From NCBI GenBank assembly GCA_049970095.1, contig JBMFNP010000022.1:1-28893 (forward strand): DNA of 28,893 nt, in the 5' to 3' direction. The position numbers and the translations under genes are program-made. This document shows positions 7,665 to 16,213 of the stretch, piece by piece. The stretch's first letter is position 1. Each line of letters opens with the position of its first letter. The notes beneath the pieces were generated by a model that made no database searches, was not told the DNA's origin, and saw nothing but the letters and a program-made list of their open reading frames with translations. Source of the DNA: SKW197 sp049970095 (GTDB taxonomy: Archaea; Thermoplasmatota; Thermoplasmata; Lutacidiplasmatales; SKW197).

Positions 7665-9747
7665 CTTTCGGCTCATAAATCTCTCCACTACTCTTCAGCC
7701 TGTACAGGATTTCCTCTACTTTTTCTTCATCCATTCCATATCTTTCCAGCAGCGTTGAAAGCACTATTTCGCGGTTCACACCATCAGGGTTCTCCCTCTC
7801 AAATTCTATAAGCACTTCCCTTACCATTGCAATCTCGTCTCTCTTTGACTTCGGAATTCCCGTGGAAACAATATCAGTATCCAGTAGGTTTGTAGTTCTG
7901 TCCCTTGCAACTTCTTCATAACATTTCATAAAGACGCGCAATGCAAGTTCTGCATGTTCACGCTTTACTTCTTTGCTTAAATGAATTTTTGCAGCAGCCT
8001 CAGAAAGACGAATCATAGCCTCCAGTTGTCTCGGTGTGATGGGCACAGGTGCGTCCTCTCCCTCTCCAAGCTTCCTGATCCTCACATACTCATTCAGAAT
8101 AAGTTCCCTCGCCTCCTCAGAAAGCACTGGAATAATCTTTCGCGCATAGGAAATGTACTTTTTCAGGAATTCCATATCAAACACTGGCTGTAGGTCCTTA
8201 CCAGAATCTTCTATATCTACCTTTCCCTCCCTTCCCTGAATTGCCAGCACTTCTCCATGAAGATGTGTTTTTAAAATATGTGTTGCAATTTTTTCATCCT
8301 TTGCAGCCTCAGGTCTATCCTGCACTGGGATTATTATGTCAAACCTTGAGAGTAAGGTTTCTGGGAGGTCTATCTGTTCAAAAACTGTTTTATTTGGATT
8401 AAATCTTCCATCCCTGGGATTGGCCGCAGCAAGCACAGGGCACCGCGTATTGAGAGTAGCGTAAATTCCTGCCTTGGAAATTGTTACTGTCTGCTGTTCC
8501 AGTGCCTCATGCATTGCACTCCTATCCTCTTTCGACATCTTATCAAGTTCATCTATACATGCAATGCCAGTATCTGCAAGCACGAGGGCACCAGCCTCAA
8601 GTGTCCACCTTCCTTCCCCAAACTCATCCTTCACCGCCGCTGCTGTAAGTCCTGATGCAGATGTAGATTTCCCCACTGCATAAATTCCTCTTGGAACAAT
8701 TCTAGATACAAATGAAAGCATCTGGGATTTTGCAGTACCTGGGTCACCTACCATCAGAATGTGTATATCTCCCTTTCTGCGTACACCGTCCTCCAGTGTT
8801 TTGGGCACACCCCCAACAAGTTGAAGTGCAATAGCCTGTTTTGCATCATCCATACCTGCAATTGTAGGGGAGATTGAACGCACAATTTTCTCAAAGATTT
8901 GAGGGTCCCTACCTACTGCCTCAATCCTCTCAATATCCTCAGCAGTCAGATCAACCTCAGAATATTCCTTGCTCAGTTTCTCGAGGAAATTCACATTCAG
9001 AATAATTTCAAATTCTGTTGTGGATTTAAACTTTGATTTTTGGATTGCCAGAAGCACGCCACTGAGTTTAACTCTATCACCAGGGAATACATTTCCACAA
9101 AGATCATCTTCAATGTATCCCATAAGACGCTGGGGCTGGGCACCGCCACGGGGCATGGTTTCAAAACTTTCCTGAATCTCAATTTTCTGCTGGTCTATAA
9201 ACTTGGATTCCTCAGGCAGGAGAATGAACTCTGTCTGGTTTTCTAATTTACCGCAACCTCCCTGTTTTTCCTCACATTTTCCTGGTGTTATGAGGGTTGT
9301 AGAATCCTGGTGCTGGTAGAGGATTGCACCGCAGTTTTTGCACTGGAAAGCAGCGTTGATTATTCTGGGCCTGACTTCCGTCACTCTCCTTAGTAATCCT
9401 TCAACTGTAATGAATTTGTAGAGATGAATTTCCCTTATCTCTCTGATTGGAATTATCGGGCGGTGGGTTGGCACAATCCTTATCCATATCTTTCTGGGAT
9501 CAATAACTTCTTCTGGCGCAGGCATCAGTTCCATCATTACCTCTTTTCCGATTTCCAGGGCTTCTAATGGATGGTTCAGAATGATTTCCAGAAATTCGTG
9601 ATTATATTCATGTAAACTCTTCTCATCCACCTTCAGGGTCCTAGTGTCAGGGTAATCCCTTGCAATTTCTGCAATATCCTTAATATAATCATAACTCTCG
9701 AAAAATTCTCGCCAGTATGCCCTTGTTGTGGTGAACTCCACTGCCAT
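7636..9747 (-). CDS. mcm: Replicative DNA helicase MCM
   Basis: 703 residues, typical of archaeal MCM, the hexameric 3'-5' helicase of the replication fork. The N-terminal domain (to about 270) has a zinc set C136, C139, C158, C165. The AAA+ domain has Walker A GDPGTAKS (334-341), Walker B ACIDELDK (396-403), the sensor AANPRDGRFN, and the arginine finger LSRFD (R468). A winged-helix domain ends the chain (REIVLSTLLERYGMDEEKVE). No intein interrupts the motifs. An RBS GAGGT (complement of 9754-9758) is spaced 6 bases from the ATG. It leads the operon with DUF424 and NMD3, putting replication and ribosome assembly under one promoter. Confidence 0.97.
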   Translation of the reverse strand: MAVEFTTTRAYWREFFESYDYIKDIAEIARDYPDTRTLKVDEKSLHEYNHEFLEIILNHPLEALEIGKEVMMELMPAPEEVIDPRKIWIRIVPTHRPIIPIREIREIHLYKFITVEGLLRRVTEVRPRIINAAFQCKNCGAILYQHQDSTTLITPGKCEEKQGGCGKLENQTEFILLPEESKFIDQQKIEIQESFETMPRGGAQPQRLMGYIEDDLCGNVFPGDRVKLSGVLLAIQKSKFKSTTEFEIILNVNFLEKLSKEYSEVDLTAEDIERIEAVGRDPQIFEKIVRSISPTIAGMDDAKQAIALQLVGGVPKTLEDGVRRKGDIHILMVGDPGTAKSQMLSFVSRIVPRGIYAVGKSTSASGLTAAAVKDEFGEGRWTLEAGALVLADTGIACIDELDKMSKEDRSAMHEALEQQTVTISKAGIYATLNTRCPVLAAANPRDGRFNPNKTVFEQIDLPETLLSRFDIIIPVQDRPEAAKDEKIATHILKTHLHGEVLAIQGREGKVDIEDSGKDLQPVFDMEFLKKYISYARKIIPVLSEEARELILNEYVRIRKLGEGEDAPVPITPRQLEAMIRLSEAAAKIHLSKEVKREHAELALRVFMKCYEEVARDRTTNLLDTDIVSTGIPKSKRDEIAMVREVLIEFERENPDGVNREIVLSTLLERYGMDEEKVEEILYRLKSSGEIYEPKDGYYRRIRG

Positions 9748-9779
9748 GGACTTACCTCAACAAGATATGTAGAGAAGGG

Positions 9780-9788
9780 TAATTAAAG
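9780..9788 (-). promoter_or_regulatory. TATA box of the mcm operon
   Basis: CTTTAATTA on the minus strand, centred about 37 bases before the mcm ATG, predicts a short leader of about 10 bases that still includes the GAGGT ribosome-binding site. Confidence 0.5.
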
Positions 9789-9816
9789 ATTGCGGGAGAG
9801 TTTGCGCCAGCAGCAC

Positions 9817-9867
9817 CAACAAAATTCCCTCACTGCTTGTGGAGGCTGGGGGACATAAGTTTTGTTG
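9817..9867. other. Possible stem-loop in the mcm/dpp intergenic region
   Basis: CAACAAAA at 9817-9824 pairs with TTTTGTTG at 9860-9867. Inside it CCTC (9828-9831) can pair with GAGG (9842-9845). The region between the two divergent promoters is unusually GC-rich. It could be an RNA structure, a protein-binding site or chance; no transcript signal of its own was seen. Confidence 0.2.
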
Positions 9868-9892
9868 AAAATTTTCTCAACTAAACATTCGT

Positions 9893-9915
9893 TTACCACC
9901 CTTGCGTAATGGTAA
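9893..9915. promoter_or_regulatory. Inverted repeat, candidate operator of the transporter operon
   Basis: TTACCA (9893-9898) and TGGTAA (9910-9915) form a perfect 6-base inverted repeat with 11 bases between, ending 2-4 bases before the TATA box of the permease operon. A bound regulator would cover the BRE, so it could control transcription factor B access. The regulator is unknown. Confidence 0.3.
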
Positions 9916-9917
9916 GG

Positions 9918-9927
9918 AATATATAGC
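9918..9927 (+). promoter_or_regulatory. TATA box of the peptide transporter operon
   Basis: AATATATAGC is centred about 34 bases before the ATG at 9957. GAGG (9947-9950) lies 6 bases before that ATG and favours it over the TTG at 9933. Confidence 0.55.
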
Positions 9928-9956
9928 ACTAATTGTTTTTGGGTTTGAGGATAAAT

Positions 9957-11858
9957 ATGGGACTGAAAGATTTTATAATAAAAAGGACGGTCTATTCCAT
10001 AGTGACCTTGCTGATAGTGCTGGTGTTACTTTTTACAATATTCAGAGTAATGCCCGGTGACCCAACGAAGCTGGCACTTGACCCGAAAGCCTCGCCAGAG
10101 AGAAAGCATATCCAAGCGGTCCAATATGGACTTGAAGATCGCAGGGATTTTACACTGGATAAAAAGACAGTTTCTGTTCATAAAGACCCAAATACAAACA
10201 TCTTCACGCCGCTGACACCTGACACCTTTGTAAACTCTACGAATGAACTCAAGTACACTGTGACTGATGCCAGTACAGAATGGTTCATCATGGAAATAAA
10301 GATAATACCAAAGACGCCAGGTTTGATGGTTTCTGCAGGAATATTTCTTGATGGTTTAGTGGCAAAGGATGGAAAGATTGAACCAAAGGAGACAGTTACT
10401 ACTGAGGGTAACAAGACACCCTGGCTATCAAAAGCTTCCACTAACGGAAATGTGTTGCTTGGAAATGTACCCATTTCAGATATATCCAAATTTGCCGCCC
10501 AGAATAACACCATAAGGGATTCTGAGATTTATGTGAATGGTGGTGGATTAACAATGGAAAACTCAATTCTAATGAACTCAAAAATACTTTCAGGTACCTC
10601 AATTGTAAGAAACAGCGTGCTAATTGGTACTTCTGAAGAATTTATAAACAAAAGTAGTATAGTGAATGAGGTGTGGTATAATAACAATAATATTACAGGG
10701 AAAGCCACATGGGGAACCCCTGTACAGGAGAACTCAACAATTTCTGGCTCTATGATTGTGGGTGACTCCACAATAAAGTTTTCAAACATTAGTGCTTCCA
10801 AAATCTTTGATTCATTTGTTGACAACTGTACTTTCTCCAATGTGGTGGTTATAAATAGCACAGTGAACAACAGAACAGCATCTAACATAATCATAATAAA
10901 TAATGAAGATTATCCGTTAGATCGCAGCCTGTTGATCCTTAGAACACCTTCTAATCCTCCACTGGCAGCTAGAGGAAATGACAAAAACGAAGTGGTAATC
11001 AAACTCCTCACACTTAACAAGGATGGAGAAATTGATATTGAAATAAATGTAATTTCCTATATTCGGACAAGTTTCTTTACCCAACTTGCGAGATATATGC
11101 AAGATATGCTTGTATTTAATTTTGGAAATGACTTTTTTACGCAGCGACCGGTAACTGAAGGTATTGCGGTGAGGATAGGCCCCACGATATTACTTTTTGG
11201 GAGTGCTACTGTAATTGCATATGCACTCGGTATCTTTCTCGGAGCATTGTTGGCATGGAGAAGAGGTAGCAGAATGGAACTTTCAATAATTATTGTGAGC
11301 TTGTTCTTTTACTCAATGCCTCTCTTCTGGTTTGGTATGATTTTGCTCTGGATTCTTTCCAACCAGGCTGGTTGGTTCCCACCAGGTGGACTTGTTTCTC
11401 CAACTACTGACAAACCCCTAGAAGGTTTTGAGTATTTCAAGGATCTTGTATGGCATCTTACTCTGCCCCTTCTGACCCTCACAGTAACCCACCTTGCTGG
11501 CGATGTGTTACTTATGAGAAACTCTATGCTAGAAGTAATGGGAGAGGACTACATTTTGACTGCAAAAGGTAAGGGGTTAAAAGAAAGAACGATTCTTTAC
11601 AAACATGCTGCAAGAAATGCCATGCTTCCAGTGGTTACGGCACTTGCACTGAGTATCGGAGGAATAGTAAGTGGTGGTGTGCTAACAGAGACAGTGTTCT
11701 CATGGCCAGGAATGGGATACTGGCTTGTAGAAGCAACCCTTAACTACAACTATCCTGTGGCTCAGGGTGTTTTCTATATTCTTGCGATTCTCACAATTGT
11801 TGGCAATGTGATGGCAGACATGCTTTATGCATATCTTGACCCCCGGGTTAGACTGTGA
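9957..11858 (+). CDS. dppB: Peptide ABC transporter permease (DppB/OppB type) with a large beta-helix-like extracytoplasmic insertion
   Basis: 633 residues, about twice the usual 310-340. It starts like DppB: a first membrane helix (about residues 10-30) and MPGDPTKLAL. After GLEDRR (about residue 63) some 300 extra residues intervene before the normal sequence resumes at FFTQLARYMQDMLVFNFG (about 372) and RIGPTILLFGS. The rest is a standard permease with the EAA loop AKGKGLKERTILYKHAARNA and TETVFSWPGMGYW. The insertion lies outside the membrane. Its middle (about 183-320) has short repeated strands such as NSILMNSKILSGTSIVRNSV and SGSMIVGDSTIKFSNISASK, rich in Asn, Ser and Ile, like a right-handed beta-helix, with many glycosylation sequons. 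It pairs with the permease starting 9 bases downstream. Confidence 0.9.
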   Translation: MGLKDFIIKRTVYSIVTLLIVLVLLFTIFRVMPGDPTKLALDPKASPERKHIQAVQYGLEDRRDFTLDKKTVSVHKDPNTNIFTPLTPDTFVNSTNELKYTVTDASTEWFIMEIKIIPKTPGLMVSAGIFLDGLVAKDGKIEPKETVTTEGNKTPWLSKASTNGNVLLGNVPISDISKFAAQNNTIRDSEIYVNGGGLTMENSILMNSKILSGTSIVRNSVLIGTSEEFINKSSIVNEVWYNNNNITGKATWGTPVQENSTISGSMIVGDSTIKFSNISASKIFDSFVDNCTFSNVVVINSTVNNRTASNIIIINNEDYPLDRSLLILRTPSNPPLAARGNDKNEVVIKLLTLNKDGEIDIEINVISYIRTSFFTQLARYMQDMLVFNFGNDFFTQRPVTEGIAVRIGPTILLFGSATVIAYALGIFLGALLAWRRGSRMELSIIIVSLFFYSMPLFWFGMILLWILSNQAGWFPPGGLVSPTTDKPLEGFEYFKDLVWHLTLPLLTLTVTHLAGDVLLMRNSMLEVMGEDYILTAKGKGLKERTILYKHAARNAMLPVVTALALSIGGIVSGGVLTETVFSWPGMGYWLVEATLNYNYPVAQGVFYILAILTIVGNVMADMLYAYLDPRVRL

Positions 11859-11867
11859 GGTGAAAAT

Positions 11868-14111
11868 ATGGTATCCAGAAGAACTAAAGAAAAAATAAGG
11901 GACATAAGTAAAGTGCTTAAATCCAGCTGGAAGATGTTCAGTGAGAGTATTACAGGATTGGTAGGTTTGGGAATCATTTTCTTCTTCGTAATTCTTGCCA
12001 TACTAGCTCCTTTCCTTGGACTTAGGGACCCGATGCATTGGACAGCGCCATATAGCGATATTCTCGTAGGAGTAGAATCTAATGCAACTGTAGATTCATT
12101 TACAGGCACACTCGTAAGCGGACCAGCAACTATTCCACCCGTGGGTGAAAAAATCTACAAAGCATATATACTGACAACAGATGGCTCTAAAGGTAAAATA
12201 TCAGGAATCAATCTAAGAGACGATGCGGTTGTCTGGACGAAAGAATTTGACGGGACGCCAGTACAGAATTTCACATTCTTTTATCTAATTGCAGGAGGGA
12301 TGCTTTCACCCACAAACATTACTATATTGGTAGGGGTGAATACTGCTTCTGGGGGCAAACTCTATGTATTTGTAGATGACTACCAGTACAATGTTCCTTC
12401 AAGAGATATTAAGATGGTAGAATTTCCTGCTGGGAACAGCTACCTTGACAAAATTGCTGGTATCACATTTCCTGCAAAAATAATTAGAACAACAGAATAC
12501 TGGCCATTTTTTGTAGTCTCGGAAAAAGGGAAGGTGTATGCACTTCAGATCCAGATCACACAGCCTGGCATACAACTTAAAGACCTCAGAATAAATATTC
12601 AGAGAGGGTTTAGTGAAGGCTCAGAGTACACAATTCCTGGGAACAACACAGTGCACGGAGTTCCACTTCAACTCAATGGTCAGCGTGTTCTTGTGGTCAC
12701 ACACTCCAGGGGAATCACATTCTTGAGTTACAACACTACTGGTTATCCCTGGAAAATGGAGGCATTTGGAAATTATTCATTTTCTCCAAGCCCGTTTGCC
12801 TCGCCTGTGACTTCAAAGTACTATAGGGACCTGGGAGGTTTTAATCCAGACACGCCAGTAATTGCTGGTGGTTCTGACGGTACACTCTATCTATTCAACA
12901 TGAGCTCAGCTGGAATAAACAATCCAGTGAAATACTCTGTTGGTAGTTCTACAGAAAAAGTTGTGGGCATTACTACAAATTATGAAGAAGAATGTATGGT
13001 ATATGTGGCCACCGAAAATGGAAAAATGTTTGCATACTGGTATAACAAAACAGACAAGGCTCTCAGGGAGAATTACAATCTAGATCTTGGAGGTAAAGTA
13101 GTTTCGGCACCGTATTACAGTAAAGCCACTGATAAAGTGTTTGTAGTAACTGAAAAGGATGGTAAAAGCATCATGTGGGTGCTCAATTATGTGAAAACAG
13201 AATCTGGTGTTATAAGGTACACCTATGTGACCTCAAAAAATATCTCTCCACCATTTCCAACAGGACAAGTGATACAGTTTAATGTAACAGTGTACAACCC
13301 CAGTAAAGGCACATTTGAAAACAAAACAGAAACAGGAGAGGTAGTGCTTCTTTGCGACAAAAATACCAATGGACTTCTCCTGATTGCTGAAAAAATAAGG
13401 ACGCCATTACCTCCAGGTACCTATCCTTCTGGCAACACATACTGGCTTGGCACAGATACACAGGGAAGGGATGTTCTGAGCAGGATAGTCTGGGGTTCAC
13501 AGATAGCACTCTTCATTGGTGTTACTGCGGCAGTGCTTTCAATGCTGTTGGGAACCGTGATTGGACTTGTGAGTGGATATTACGGTGGAAGTATTGACCT
13601 TGTGCTCATGAGAATTACTGATGTTTTCCTTGTAATTCCGTTCCTTCCGTTGGTAATTATTCTGGCAGCGGTGCTTGGCTCGAGCATTATGAACATAATT
13701 TATGTACTGGTTTTGATAGGGTGGCCAGGAATTGCCAGAGTGATCCGTTCCATGATTCTCTCACTTAAAGAGAGACCATTCATAGATGCTGCAAGGGTGA
13801 CAGGTGCAAGCAATTTCAGAATTATGTTCAAACATCTTTTCCCGAATGTAGTACCTCTCGCAGTCCTTTACATGACATTTACTGTTTCTGGGGCAATTCT
13901 CACAGAAGCCGCACTCAGTTTCATAGGACTTGGTGATCCCAATTCAGTGAGCTGGGGTATCGTGCTCCATGATGCGCAGTATTCCAACGCAGTAGGGAAC
14001 TGGTGGTTGACAATTCCAGCAGGGCTGTGTATCACACTGGTCTCTATGGGATTCTATCTGGTTGGTAGAGCAGTTGAACAGATAATTAATCCAAGATTAA
14101 GGAGTAGATGA
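11868..14111 (+). CDS. dppC: Peptide ABC transporter permease (DppC/OppC type) with a beta-propeller-like extracytoplasmic insertion
   Basis: 747 residues against about 280-320 for normal DppC. Helix 1 (GLVGLGIIFFFVILAILAPF, about 30-50) is followed by about 450 residues outside the membrane, and the family motif WLGTDTQGRDVLSRI appears only at about residue 524. The remaining permease core is normal, with EAA loop DAARVTGASNFRIMFKHLFP and ALSFIGLGDP. The insertion has seven or eight similar beta segments with a hydrophobic strand, Gly, then Lys-x-Tyr or similar: GKLYVFVDD, GKVYALQIQ, RGITFLSYN, DGTLYLFNM, NGKMFAYWY, GKSIMWVLN and NTNGLLLIA. This is the pattern of a PQQ/WD40-like beta-propeller. 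Bound cofactor or ligand is not evident. Confidence 0.9.
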   Translation: MVSRRTKEKIRDISKVLKSSWKMFSESITGLVGLGIIFFFVILAILAPFLGLRDPMHWTAPYSDILVGVESNATVDSFTGTLVSGPATIPPVGEKIYKAYILTTDGSKGKISGINLRDDAVVWTKEFDGTPVQNFTFFYLIAGGMLSPTNITILVGVNTASGGKLYVFVDDYQYNVPSRDIKMVEFPAGNSYLDKIAGITFPAKIIRTTEYWPFFVVSEKGKVYALQIQITQPGIQLKDLRINIQRGFSEGSEYTIPGNNTVHGVPLQLNGQRVLVVTHSRGITFLSYNTTGYPWKMEAFGNYSFSPSPFASPVTSKYYRDLGGFNPDTPVIAGGSDGTLYLFNMSSAGINNPVKYSVGSSTEKVVGITTNYEEECMVYVATENGKMFAYWYNKTDKALRENYNLDLGGKVVSAPYYSKATDKVFVVTEKDGKSIMWVLNYVKTESGVIRYTYVTSKNISPPFPTGQVIQFNVTVYNPSKGTFENKTETGEVVLLCDKNTNGLLLIAEKIRTPLPPGTYPSGNTYWLGTDTQGRDVLSRIVWGSQIALFIGVTAAVLSMLLGTVIGLVSGYYGGSIDLVLMRITDVFLVIPFLPLVIILAAVLGSSIMNIIYVLVLIGWPGIARVIRSMILSLKERPFIDAARVTGASNFRIMFKHLFPNVVPLAVLYMTFTVSGAILTEAALSFIGLGDPNSVSWGIVLHDAQYSNAVGNWWLTIPAGLCITLVSMGFYLVGRAVEQIINPRLRSR

Positions 14112-14113
14112 AT

Positions 14114-15169
14114 ATGCCGCTGTTAGAAGTGAAAAATCTGAAGGTTTATTTCAAAATAAGGAAGGGTACAGTGAAAGCTGTAGACGATGTCTCGTTTACC
14201 CTGGATGAAGGGGAAACTCTAGGACTGGTAGGCGAATCTGGTTGCGGAAAGACCACCACAGCATTTGCAATCACAAGGTTGCTTGCAAGTAACGGGCACA
14301 TTGTGGGTGGTGAAATTTACTTTGACGGACAAAAGATAGGGGAAGCAGTACCTGATTTTGGAAAAGGTATTTTTGCGGAATCCAAGCTAAAAAAATTTGA
14401 GAAAATGCAAGAAGAGAGAATGCAGACGGTGAGATGGAAACAGATTTCTGTGATTTTCCAGAGTGCAATGAATGCCTTCAATCCTGTCTATAAGGTGGGC
14501 GACCAGATAATGGAAGCACTTCGTGTCCACGAGAAGATGACAAGGGAACAGGCAAAACAGAGGACAATTGAGTTATTCCAGCTAGTAGGGCTTGACCCTC
14601 GAAGAATCAATGGCTACCCACATGAGTTCAGCGGAGGTATGCGTCAGAGGGCAATGATTGCAATGGCTCTTGCATGCAATCCAAAGCTCATTATTGCAGA
14701 TGAGCCCACAACCGCACTGGATGTAATTATGCAGGATAGAATCCTTAAAGAAATAAAGGATCTTCAGAAGAAACTCAAGATTGCGATGATAATCATCACA
14801 CACGATATATCTGTGGTTGCAGAGGTAGCAGACAAAATTGCAATAATGTACGCAGGTAAAATCGTTGAATATGGAGATATTGTGGCTATATTTCACAGAA
14901 CTTCCCATCCCTATTCCATTGGTCTCCTTGGTGCATTTCCAAGCATAAAAGGAAAGAAGCGCAGACTGGATGCAATTCCAGGTTCTCCACCAGATCTTGC
15001 AAATCCACCTACGGGTTGCAGATTCCATCCAAGATGCAAGTATGTCAAGGATATTTGCAAAGACAGGGAACCTGAAATGATGGAGGTTGAGAAAAATCAC
15101 TGGGCTGCATGCCATTTTGCATATGAAGTGTTTAATGCAAGGGTTTCTGCAGAGGAGGTGAAAATGTGA
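14114..15169 (+). CDS. dppD: Peptide ABC transporter ATPase (DppD/OppD type)
   Basis: About 351 residues. Walker A GESGCGKTT, signature EFSGGMRQR, Walker B LIIADEPTTALD and the H-loop THD are all intact. After Walker A there is a charged stretch (FAESKLKKFEKMQEERMQ), as in OppD proteins. The C-terminal oligopeptide domain has HPYSIGLLGAFPS and the four-Cys pattern GCRFHPRCKYVKDIC...C; this region binds a 4Fe-4S cluster in characterised DppD proteins. GGAG at 14101-14104 lies 9 bases before the ATG at 14114. An ATG at 14108 overlaps the dppC stop (ATGA) and is the alternative. It would form a heterodimer with the next gene product. Confidence 0.93.
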   Translation: MPLLEVKNLKVYFKIRKGTVKAVDDVSFTLDEGETLGLVGESGCGKTTTAFAITRLLASNGHIVGGEIYFDGQKIGEAVPDFGKGIFAESKLKKFEKMQEERMQTVRWKQISVIFQSAMNAFNPVYKVGDQIMEALRVHEKMTREQAKQRTIELFQLVGLDPRRINGYPHEFSGGMRQRAMIAMALACNPKLIIADEPTTALDVIMQDRILKEIKDLQKKLKIAMIIITHDISVVAEVADKIAIMYAGKIVEYGDIVAIFHRTSHPYSIGLLGAFPSIKGKKRRLDAIPGSPPDLANPPTGCRFHPRCKYVKDICKDREPEMMEVEKNHWAACHFAYEVFNARVSAEEVKM

Positions 15170-16212
15170 GTAGCCCGATAGCAGGAATGAGCATGAGCAC
15201 CTATCACCCTGAGGTAGCACCCTCGTCAGAGGTTGTGGTTAAAGTAGAAAACCTTGTAAAGTACTTTCCAGTGAAAATGGGAATTACCGGGATGTTTGGA
15301 CCAAAAAAAGTGGTACATGCAGTGGATGGAATTTCATTTGAGATCAGAAAAGGAGAAATTTTAGGACTTGTAGGAGAATCCGGTTGCGGGAAATCCACCA
15401 CTGGGAGGATGCTTGTACGCCTTGAAATCCCCACATCTGGAACGATTCTTCACAATGGAAAGAACATTGCAAAAATTAAGGGAAAAGAGTTAAAGGAATT
15501 CCGCAGGAAAGTGCAGATGGTGTTTCAGGATCCATATGAGTCCCTGAATCCGAGATTCACAGTTCTGGCAAGTGTAGCTGAACCCCTTATTGTGCACAGG
15601 ATTGGCAGTTCAATGGATGAGCGTGAAGAACTGGTCTGCAAAGCACTGGAGGCTGCAGAGCTGAAACCCGCAACAGAATACCTTTCTAGATATCCACACG
15701 AGTTGAGCGGTGGGCAGAGACAGAGAGTTGCAATTGCGAGAGCACTTGTGCTTCGCCCTGACTTTATTGTTGCAGATGAGCCTGTATCTATGCTGGATGT
15801 CTCCATAAGAGCAGGTATTATGAACCTAATGCTGGACCTCCGTGCTAAGTACCAGATTCCATATCTCTTTGTGACGCACGATGTTTCAGTAGCAAGGTAT
15901 ATGTCAGATAGAATTGCTGTGATGTATCTGGGAAGGATTGTGGAAATTGGGCCCACTGAGTATGTAATCTCAAACCCACAGCATCCATACACACGTGCAC
16001 TCCTTTCCGCTGTCCCTGTACCAGACCCCACACACAAACATGGACGCGCAGAAATTAAAGGAGAACTTCCGAGCCCAATAGACCTCCCGCATGGTTGCAG
16101 GTTCAACCCAAGATGTTTGTATGCAAAGGATATCTGCTTCCAGCAGGAGCCGCAGATGGTAGAAATTGAAAAAGACCACTTTGTAGAGTGTCACCTGGCT
16201 GGCAAGATCTAA
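15166..16212 (+). CDS. dppF: Peptide ABC transporter ATPase (DppF/OppF type)
   Basis: 348 residues from a GTG at 15166 that overlaps the dppD stop (GTGA), preceded by a strong GGAGGTGA. Walker A GESGCGKST, Q-loop VFQDPYESLNPR, signature ELSGGQRQR, Walker B FIVADEPVSMLD and H-loop THD are complete. The C-terminal HPYTRALLSAVPVPDP and CRFNPRCLYAKDIC...C match the oligopeptide-type domain with its cluster-binding Cys. An ATG at 15187 is a weaker alternative start. It is the last gene of the operon; no solute-binding protein follows. Confidence 0.94.
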   Translation: MSSPIAGMSMSTYHPEVAPSSEVVVKVENLVKYFPVKMGITGMFGPKKVVHAVDGISFEIRKGEILGLVGESGCGKSTTGRMLVRLEIPTSGTILHNGKNIAKIKGKELKEFRRKVQMVFQDPYESLNPRFTVLASVAEPLIVHRIGSSMDEREELVCKALEAAELKPATEYLSRYPHELSGGQRQRVAIARALVLRPDFIVADEPVSMLDVSIRAGIMNLMLDLRAKYQIPYLFVTHDVSVARYMSDRIAVMYLGRIVEIGPTEYVISNPQHPYTRALLSAVPVPDPTHKHGRAEIKGELPSPIDLPHGCRFNPRCLYAKDICFQQEPQMVEIEKDHFVECHLAGKI

Positions 16213-16213
16213 C

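Noticed and set aside
7636..9747. Possible intein in MCM
   Set aside because: The Walker A, Walker B and arginine-finger motifs are contiguous and the length is normal.
14582..15220. Long antisense open frame of 212 codons on the minus strand across dppD/dppF
   Set aside because: It lies opposite a well-conserved ATPase gene, its product is Cys/His-rich with no family pattern, and it has no promoter.
15525..16106. Antisense open frame of 193 codons opposite dppF
   Set aside because: A mirror of the coding frame of dppF with a composition unlike the neighbouring proteins.
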